From the NCBI GenBank assembly GCA_964595945.1, contig CAZQSL010000093.1, forward strand, positions 1-14,922: a DNA stretch of 14,922 nt. The letters run 5' to 3'. Origin of the DNA: CAZQSL01 sp964595945. Lineage in GTDB: Bacteria; UBP15; UBA6099; JAJRTR01. The notes beneath the pieces are model-generated. The model made no database searches and was not told where the DNA came from. It was given only the letters and a program-made list of their open reading frames with translations. Made by a program: the position numbers and the translations under genes. This document shows, piece after piece, positions 5,560 through 10,567 of this stretch; the stretch's first letter is position 1, and each line of letters opens with the position of its first letter.

Positions 5560-7017
5560 ATGCGACGAACTCAGAACACACTATACACAGGCATCGCCGT
5601 TCTGGGACTCATCATCATCGCAACCCTGATGCTCTTCTACAGCAGCACCATCCCGCAGATATTCCTCGTCGCCACCCTCGCATTCCTCATCGGCCTCCTC
5701 TCCTTCATCCGTCAGGACATCGCCGGCATCGCACTCATCATCTCCATGCTACTCTCACCCGAAATCAACCTCGGAGGCAACCTCGCACACCGCGAAATCT
5801 CCATCCGCCTCGACGACGTACTCCTCATGACATTCTTCTTCAGCTGGTTCTTCAAAGTCGCCTTCTACAAAAACCTCCCATTCCTCACCCTCACACCACT
5901 CAACGCACCCATCGGAGCCTATATCATCGTCGCCATGCTCGCCTCATGGCGCGGCGTCGTATCAGGCGACATCCACGGCCTCGCCTGGATATTCTACCTG
6001 CTCAAATACGTCGAATACTTCATGATCTTCTTCATGTTTTCCAACATCATCAAAACACCCGGGCAACTCCGCCGCTACCTCATCGCATTTTTCACCACAG
6101 CCGCCATTATCTGCGCCTACGGCCTCATACAGATTTACATGGGCGTCAGCAGGATATCCACACCCTTCGAAGGTCCCGGAGGCGAAGCCAACACCTTCGG
6201 CGGATACCTCATCATCATCTTCTCCCTCGTATTCACCCTCTACATCCAGAGCACCGACTTCCGCTACAAAACCCCCCTTCTCATCGCCACCATCACAATT
6301 ATATTCCTCATCGAACGCACCTACTCACGCGCCTCATACCTCGGACTCATCGCCGCCATCTTCGGCATCTCTCTCTTCCTGAAACCCATCTACAAAATCA
6401 CACTCCTCCTCCTCTTCATCACCACCATCGCCTTCCGCCCCCTCATCGTGCCCCTACTCCCCGAGACATTCCGCGAACGCGTCAACGCACCCTTCGAAGG
6501 CGAAGAAAAATCCACCATCTTCCCCGGCGTCCAAATCAACATCTACGACTCCTCATACATGAAAATCCAATCGGCAAAAAGCGCAATCCGATTCTGGACC
6601 GAAAGCCCCCTGCTCGGCAAAGGCGTCACCGCTGTCGGCCTCGTCGACATACAGTTCCCGCGCACCCTCGGCGAAACAGGCATCCTCGGCATACTCTGCT
6701 ACCTGTGGATATTCTACGCCATCTGGCGCGCCATCAGACACACCCTCACTGCCATAAGCCTCTACCCCACACGCACCACACGCCTCTACTGGGCCATCAC
6801 CGCAGGATACGCCGGAGCACTCATCGGACTCCTCGTCCACAGCCTCGGCGCAAACACCTTCATCATCGTCAGGATCATGGAACCCTTCTGGTTCCTCACC
6901 GCCGTCGTCGTCTCCATACCTGACATCCTCGAAAACACAAACGCGCAAAACCCCGAAGACAACCCCGGAAACCCCGGCACAAAACCCAATCACCCCGTCT
7001 ACCGCATTACCCGCTAA
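5560..7017 (+). CDS. O-antigen polymerase/ligase family membrane protein (Wzy/WaaL-like)
   Basis: This encodes 485 residues with about 10-12 membrane segments. The Wzy_C-type signature is visible: YSRASYLG (255-262) in a membrane segment, then a large periplasmic-like loop (about 300-365) containing FRERVNAPFEGEEKS and SPLLGKGVTAVG. After it come ETGILGILCYLWIFY (372-386) and LVHSLGANTF (425-434) before the last hydrophobic segment. Family members polymerise O-antigen or exopolysaccharide repeat units or ligate them to a lipid carrier at the periplasmic face; sequence alone does not separate these. The C-terminal tail (about 458-485) is hydrophilic and Asn/Pro-rich. No clear ribosome binding site precedes the ATG, and only 25 bases separate it from the upstream stop, so translational coupling to the export gene is likely. 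Codon use is strongly C-ending like its neighbour. Confidence 0.85.
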   Translation: MRRTQNTLYTGIAVLGLIIIATLMLFYSSTIPQIFLVATLAFLIGLLSFIRQDIAGIALIISMLLSPEINLGGNLAHREISIRLDDVLLMTFFFSWFFKVAFYKNLPFLTLTPLNAPIGAYIIVAMLASWRGVVSGDIHGLAWIFYLLKYVEYFMIFFMFSNIIKTPGQLRRYLIAFFTTAAIICAYGLIQIYMGVSRISTPFEGPGGEANTFGGYLIIIFSLVFTLYIQSTDFRYKTPLLIATITIIFLIERTYSRASYLGLIAAIFGISLFLKPIYKITLLLLFITTIAFRPLIVPLLPETFRERVNAPFEGEEKSTIFPGVQINIYDSSYMKIQSAKSAIRFWTESPLLGKGVTAVGLVDIQFPRTLGETGILGILCYLWIFYAIWRAIRHTLTAISLYPTRTTRLYWAITAGYAGALIGLLVHSLGANTFIIVRIMEPFWFLTAVVVSIPDILENTNAQNPEDNPGNPGTKPNHPVYRITR

Positions 7018-7065
7018 TCCCCAGCTGCATACCGATATGCAATACCGATAACGACCACAATGCCG

Positions 7066-7088
7066 CCCCCGCTTGCGCGGGCATGACG
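7066..7088 (-). repeat. REP-like palindromic element
   Basis: CCCGC (7068-7072) and GCGGG (7077-7081) form a stem with a TTGC loop. The minus strand reads CGTCATGCCCGCGCAAGCGG and onward, the general form of short dispersed palindromes seen in many bacterial genomes. It lies about 50 bases after the end of the polysaccharide operon and may stabilise or end that transcript. Only one copy is present in this window, so the family assignment rests on resemblance. Confidence 0.5.
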
Positions 7089-7215
7089 ATATCTTTCATG
7101 GAAATGCTGTTATGATGCAGGACAAAGACAAAAAACCAGCCGTTTTTGGCCGAATGGAAACGGGGCCAAAGCAAAAAACCGCCATTTCCGAAACAATCGT
7201 CAGTTGGCGGCCTTG

Positions 7216-7248
7216 AAAAATCTGTAACCGTTCACGGAATACTCGCGG
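7216..7248 (+). repeat. Dispersed 33-34 bp repeat, copy B
   Basis: This is AAAAATCTG followed by the 24-base block that begins TAACCGTTCACGG. It matches the inverse of 54-87 with a single one-base gap; the 24-base block (7225-7248) is identical. Unlike copy A it lies in non-coding DNA. The flanking sequences beyond the repeat are not similar, so the repeat itself is the conserved unit. Confidence 0.75.
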
Positions 7249-7301
7249 AGAACCTTTTATACAAAAAAGGGGGGCTCCATGCTCTTGTCGTGAACGCTTA
7301 C
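7224..7301. repeat. Imperfect inverted repeat of the copy B core
   Basis: GTAACCGTTCACG (7224-7236) and CGTGAACGCTTAC (7289-7301) are inverted copies with 12 of 13 matches, 52 bases apart. The second arm is a partial, opposite-facing copy of the dispersed repeat core. Confidence 0.5.
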
Positions 7302-7337
7302 AAAAATCTCTTATATTGTCAATCGTTTATACAAAAA
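7256..7337. repeat. Direct repeat TTTATACAAAAA
   Basis: TTTATACAAAAA occurs at 7256-7267 and again at 7326-7337, exactly 70 bases apart, within the repeat-rich spacer. The role is unknown. Confidence 0.5.
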
Positions 7338-7367
7338 CATAACACCGGCTGGCACGCCGTCACGAGA

Positions 7368-7556
7368 TCATGCGATCAGGTTAAGGCCATGCACGAGACC
7401 TGACTGGAGGAGCTTTTCGAGCATCATCGCTCCGGCTGTGACATTCTGCATTTCTCCGCTTACTCCGGTAGCTTGCGGGGCTTCGGTGGATTTTGTGGTC
7501 TGGGTCGTCTGGGCAGCATAAGCGTAGGCCATCGACTCGGGTACTTTTTCTATCAT
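7368..7556 (-). CDS. Small hypothetical protein (62 residues)
   Basis: The predicted product is 62 residues, Thr/Gln/Ala-rich in the middle (AYAAQTTQTTKSTEAPQATG) with an amphipathic C-terminal helix (AGAMMLEKLLQSGLVHGLNL). It has no cysteine, signal peptide or recognised domain. The ATG at 7556 is preceded by GGAG with a 9-base spacing; an upstream TTG at 7571 would overlap that site and is rejected. Upstream A/T-rich DNA carries -10-like sequences. Stand-alone transcription is likely, as its neighbours are distant. Short length leaves real doubt that it is expressed. Confidence 0.5.
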   Translation of the reverse strand: MIEKVPESMAYAYAAQTTQTTKSTEAPQATGVSGEMQNVTAGAMMLEKLLQSGLVHGLNLIA

Positions 7557-7590
7557 GGCATTATTCTCCAAGTGGTCATGTCAATCATAA

Positions 7591-7632
7591 GCAAGCTTGC
7601 ATTCTACACTATGAGTATAATATAGACTGCAA
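7591..7632 (-). promoter_or_regulatory. Promoter candidate and palindrome upstream of the small ORF
   Basis: On the minus strand TTGCAG (7632-7627), TATACT (7619-7614) and TAGAAT (7606-7601) are present, but no pair has ideal spacing. A perfect palindrome GCAAGCTTGC (7591-7600) lies just after the second -10-like box, a typical operator position. Confidence 0.3.
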
Positions 7633-7724
7633 AAAAAACCACTGCCGCTATAAAATATATCGACCGGAAAGGGCATGAACTTAATGCGGGCGCGAAAGAA
7701 TGCCGCATATAGGCAGCTATGGTC

Positions 7725-8699
7725 TCACTGGTTTTCCGGACATTTGTCCTTATCGTCGAACCTGGGGCAGTCGGCGGGGCGTTTTTCGCAGGTTTTGCAG
7801 ATCAGGCGCGGGGATTCGATATAGACTTTCGAGCCGGGGGGGACCGACTCGACGAGCCATACGTTGCCGCCGATGACGGAGTCGCGGCCTACGACCGTGC
7901 GGCCGCCGAGGATGGTGGCGCCGGAGTAGATCGTGACGTTTTCCTCGATAGTGGGGTGTCGTTTCGACTCGGCCATGTTTTTAGAGACGCTGAGGGCGCC
8001 GAGGGTGACGCCCTGATAGATTTTCACGCGGTCGCCGATGATGGTCGTTTCGCCGACGACGACGCCTGTGCCGTGGTCGATGAATACTCCATTGCCGATG
8101 GTGGCGCCGGGGTGGATGTCGATGCCGGTCTTGCTGTGGACATATTCGCACAGCATGCGGGGGATGAATGGCACGCCTCTGGAGTAGAGGAAGTGGGCGA
8201 AGCGGTGCATGGTGAGCGCTTCGACGCCGGGATAGCTGAGGACTACCTCGAAAATGCTCCGGGCTGCGGGATCGCATTCGTCTGCCGCGTGGACGTCCAT
8301 GTGTGCTTTTTCGCGGATTTCGGGGATGGCGTTGAGAAATTCCACGGCTACTTCTCGCGCGACGGTGGCGCTGTCGGCGAGCAGGCATGACATCTTGCCC
8401 AGGCGGCAGTTGTAGCGCACGCCTTTTTCGATTTCGATGGCGAGGCGTTCGAGCATTGTGCAGCATTTGTTTTCGATGTAGGCCCTCATGTCTTTTTTGT
8501 CGGCGAATTCCTTGGTATAAAAGCCCGGGAACACCAGTGACATGTAATCTTCGGCAAGTTCGCGCACGATCGCTTTTGACGGCAGGGTCGCGCCTTCGAT
8601 ATTGTTCATCTCTTCGATGTCGTTGTATGAGTCATATATCGAATCAATTGCGTGTTTCAGTTCTTCTCTGCATGAATTATTGATTTCTTCGCTTGTCAT
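7725..8699 (-). CDS. cysE: Serine O-acetyltransferase (long form)
   Basis: This encodes 324 residues and catalyses acetyl-CoA + L-serine to O-acetylserine, the first step of cysteine synthesis, in the cytoplasm. The N-terminal half (about 1-150) is helical. The left-handed beta-helix runs from about 193 to 290 with hexapeptide repeats: DIHPGATIGNGVFIDHGTG, VVVGETTIIGDRVKIYQGV, RHPTIEENVTIYSGATILGG. D194 and H209 have the same 15-residue spacing as the catalytic D143 and H158 of E. coli CysE, and the GVTLGA and RHP motifs are kept. The tail is unusual: C301, C304, C311 and C320 (CKTC-x6-C-x8-C) follow the beta-helix where CysE has its short regulatory C-terminus. The start at 8699 has GGAG 8-9 bases upstream and a good promoter further upstream. 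No cysteine synthase gene is adjacent. Confidence 0.92.
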   Translation of the reverse strand: MTSEEINNSCREELKHAIDSIYDSYNDIEEMNNIEGATLPSKAIVRELAEDYMSLVFPGFYTKEFADKKDMRAYIENKCCTMLERLAIEIEKGVRYNCRLGKMSCLLADSATVAREVAVEFLNAIPEIREKAHMDVHAADECDPAARSIFEVVLSYPGVEALTMHRFAHFLYSRGVPFIPRMLCEYVHSKTGIDIHPGATIGNGVFIDHGTGVVVGETTIIGDRVKIYQGVTLGALSVSKNMAESKRHPTIEENVTIYSGATILGGRTVVGRDSVIGGNVWLVESVPPGSKVYIESPRLICKTCEKRPADCPRFDDKDKCPENQ

Positions 8700-8761
8700 C
8701 GCTGTTTCTCCAGGGCTTATTCGACTCTGTGCATTTGCTGGCCGGCCATCTTTCTGTTGAG

Positions 8762-8791
8762 AGTATAAGAAATCTTAGAACAATGCGTCAA
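8762..8791 (-). promoter_or_regulatory. Sigma-70-type promoter of the serine acetyltransferase gene
   Basis: On the minus strand TTGACG (8791-8786, 5 of 6) and TATACT (8767-8762, 5 of 6) are 18 bases apart. Transcription would begin near 8755, leaving a leader of about 55 bases before the ATG at 8699. Confidence 0.65.
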
Positions 8792-9031
8792 CAACTGTGT
8801 TATTATCTATAAGTCATCATTCGCGATAGTGTCTGGCATTTGACAGGACGCCTGCCCATTTGTTAGTCTTGCAGATGGGACTATTTAATTATATGCTTGC
8901 AGAATATGAAAATCATGCATATCACCTGCCGGTTTCCCGTGAAGTTTTCTCCAGGGGGGCGAGTGTTTTGCCGGTGAGCGCCGGTCATCGGCCCCGTCGC
9001 ATCTCCGCTCCTGTCCCGGCCGGATAATATG

Positions 9032-9060
9032 TTTCCATCGTGCCGCGTGCGGGTAATAAT
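9032..9060 (+). promoter_or_regulatory. Weak promoter candidate for the mutase-phosphorylase unit
   Basis: TTTCCA (9032-9037, 4 of 6) and AATAAT (9055-9060, 5 of 6) are 17 bases apart, giving a leader of about 70 bases. The alternative TTGACA at 8840 would imply a leader of more than 250 bases. Confidence 0.3.
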
Positions 9061-9080
9061 GCAATGTCGCTGAAAAACAG

Positions 9081-9113
9081 TGCCCGAGGTGTCTCTGTCC
9101 GCGGAGCCGGGCA
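9081..9113 (+). other. Leader hairpin before the mutase gene
   Basis: TGCCCG (9081-9086) pairs with CGGGCA (9108-9113), ending 14 bases before the AGGAGG ribosome binding site at 9128-9133. No T-run follows. It could affect translation, but nothing ties it to a known regulatory class. Confidence 0.3.
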
Positions 9114-9137
9114 TATCTTCACATATCAGGAGGATAC

Positions 9138-10466
9138 ATGAGCATCTTTAAAGCATACGACATCAGAGGCACTGTCCCCGACCAGCTCGACGAAGACCTC
9201 GCGTACAGGATCGGACGCTCCTTTGTCACATTTCTCGGCTGTGACCGCGTCGTGGTAGGACGCGACGTGCGCGCGTCTTCCGACTCTCTCTTCGCCGCAC
9301 TCGCAAAAGGCATCACCGACCAGGGCGCCGACGTCATCGACATCGGCCGTTCCGACACACCCATGCTCTACTTCGCCGCAAAAGGCAATCCCGCCGCAAT
9401 CATCCTCACCGCCTCGCACAATCCTCCCGTCTACAACGGATTCAAACTCTGCCGCGAAAACGCCATCCCCATCAGCGGCGCTACCGGCATCAAGGACATC
9501 GAGGCCATCTGCAACAAGGGCGAATTCGCCGAGCCGGCCAAAAAAGGCACTGTCATCGACAGATCAGTACTCGACGAATTCGTGGCTTTTACCCGCTCGT
9601 TCGCATCGTTCGAGGGCAAAGGCAAAAAACTCAAGGTCGTCGTCGACGGGGCCAACGGCGCCGGCACTCTCACGTTCCCGCACATCTTCGCCGGCATGGA
9701 CTTCGAGTTCATCCCCCTCTACATGGAGCCCGACGGCACCTTCCCCAACCACGAAGCCAACCCTCTGCTCGAAGAAAACCTTGTCGATCTCATCGCAAAA
9801 GTAAAAGAAACCGGCGCCGACCTCGGCGCATCCATCGACGGTGACGCCGACCGCTGCATGTTCGTCGACGAAAACGGCCGCGTGCTCCGCGCCGACGTCA
9901 TGGGCGTCATCATCGCGCAGGACATGCTCTCCCGCCATCCCGGCTCTGCCATCCTCTACGACCTCCGCTCCACCTCCGCCGCTGCCGAAGATATCGCCGT
10001 CGCCGGAGGCATACCGGTCCAGTGCCGTGTCGGTCACGCATTCATCAAACAGCAGATGCGCGAAAACGATGCCGCTTTCGCCTCCGAACTTTCCGGCCAT
10101 TTTTACTTCAAAGACCACAACTTCACCGAAAGCTCCGCACTCGCTCTCATCTGCATCCTCAACCTCATGGCCAAAACAGGCAAAAAACTCAGTGAACTCG
10201 CCAACCCCGTACTCCGCTACTCTCACTCGGGCGAAATCAATTTCGAAGTCGCCGACAAGGACACCATACTCGCCAATCTCGAAAAAACCTTCGGCGCACA
10301 GGGCGCCGTCAAACACCTCGACGGCCTCAGCGTCGAACTCGCCGACTGGTGGTTCAACGTCCGCGCCAGCAACACCGAACCCCTCCTGCGCCTCAATCTC
10401 GAAGCCCGTTCCCCCGAAGCCATGGAGCGGCACAAGGCCGATGTGATAGCCATAATCAAGGGATAA
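9138..10466 (+). CDS. manB: Phosphomannomutase / phosphoglucomutase
   Basis: This encodes 442 residues of the alpha-D-phosphohexomutase superfamily, which interconverts hexose-1- and hexose-6-phosphates in the cytoplasm. All four domains show their markers: the N-terminal FKAYDIRGTVPDQL; the phosphoserine loop TASHNPPVYNG with catalytic S93; the metal loop DGDADR with D234, D236 and D238; the sugar-binding loop SELSGHFYF (E317, S319); and the phosphate-binding loop RASNTEPLLRL (409-419). The length is close to bifunctional PMM/PGM enzymes such as AlgC, and sequence alone does not settle mannose versus glucose preference. AGGAGG (9128-9133) precedes the ATG by 4 bases. The alpha-glucan phosphorylase starts about 100 bases downstream, so a role in converting glycogen-derived glucose-1-phosphate is likely. 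It could also supply precursors for the surface polysaccharide. Confidence 0.93.
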   Translation: MSIFKAYDIRGTVPDQLDEDLAYRIGRSFVTFLGCDRVVVGRDVRASSDSLFAALAKGITDQGADVIDIGRSDTPMLYFAAKGNPAAIILTASHNPPVYNGFKLCRENAIPISGATGIKDIEAICNKGEFAEPAKKGTVIDRSVLDEFVAFTRSFASFEGKGKKLKVVVDGANGAGTLTFPHIFAGMDFEFIPLYMEPDGTFPNHEANPLLEENLVDLIAKVKETGADLGASIDGDADRCMFVDENGRVLRADVMGVIIAQDMLSRHPGSAILYDLRSTSAAAEDIAVAGGIPVQCRVGHAFIKQQMRENDAAFASELSGHFYFKDHNFTESSALALICILNLMAKTGKKLSELANPVLRYSHSGEINFEVADKDTILANLEKTFGAQGAVKHLDGLSVELADWWFNVRASNTEPLLRLNLEARSPEAMERHKADVIAIIKG

Positions 10467-10474
10467 CGTAATCC

Positions 10475-10548
10475 CGAAAACCAGAAATTACATACAAACA
10501 ATAGCAGGTTTGTATTTCCGAAAACAGTAATTTGCAATATCGAAAACC
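10475..10548. repeat. Three phased CGAAAAC direct repeats
   Basis: CGAAAAC occurs at 10475, 10519 and 10541 (as CGAAAACC in the first and third). The starts are 44 and 22 bases apart, about four and two helical turns, so all three would lie on nearly the same DNA face. They fill the 101-base spacer between mutase and phosphorylase genes, suggesting an operator or a transcript-processing signal. Confidence 0.45.
10492..10515. other. Inverted repeat in the mutase-phosphorylase spacer
   Basis: ATACAAAC (10492-10499) and GTTTGTAT (10508-10515) form a perfect 8-bp stem around an 8-base loop. It is A/T-rich with no T-run, so it is more likely an operator or a weak mRNA hairpin than a terminator. 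It lies between the first and second CGAAAAC repeats. Confidence 0.5.
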
Positions 10549-10567
10549 AAAACAGAAGGAGACTTGG

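Larger units (their letters stand above)
7018..7367. other. 350-base stretch without a convincing gene, rich in repeats
   Basis: No convincing coding sequence lies here. It contains a short tandem repeat of ATACCGATA (7029-7037, 7042-7050), a REP-like palindrome (7066-7088), a TTTGGCC/GGCCAAA hairpin near 7150-7175, the dispersed repeat copy B (7216-7248), an imperfect inverted copy of its core (7289-7301) and a direct repeat TTTATACAAAAA. It separates the plus-strand polysaccharide operon from minus-strand genes. It may be an insertion-prone boundary. Confidence 0.6.
8700..9137. other. 438-base divergent intergenic region
   Basis: This region separates the minus-strand serine acetyltransferase from the plus-strand mutase. 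It holds the acetyltransferase promoter (8762-8791), a possible plus-strand TTGACA (8840-8845) without a good -10, a weak plus-strand promoter candidate (9032-9060) and GC-rich hairpins near 8970-8995 and 9081-9113. I recognise no riboswitch. A 77-codon minus-strand ORF in it lacks coding character. Confidence 0.5.

Noticed and set aside
7146..7403. Plus-strand ORF of 85 codons in the repeat-rich spacer
   Set aside because: It runs through several repeats and hairpins, has no ribosome binding site, does not show the C-ending codon bias of its neighbours and overlaps the end of the better-supported small minus-strand ORF.
8881..9114. Minus-strand ORF of 77 codons before the mutase gene
   Set aside because: The product is low in hydrophobic residues and rich in Arg and Gly, and the region contains GC-rich hairpins. 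No ribosome binding site or recognisable domain supports it.
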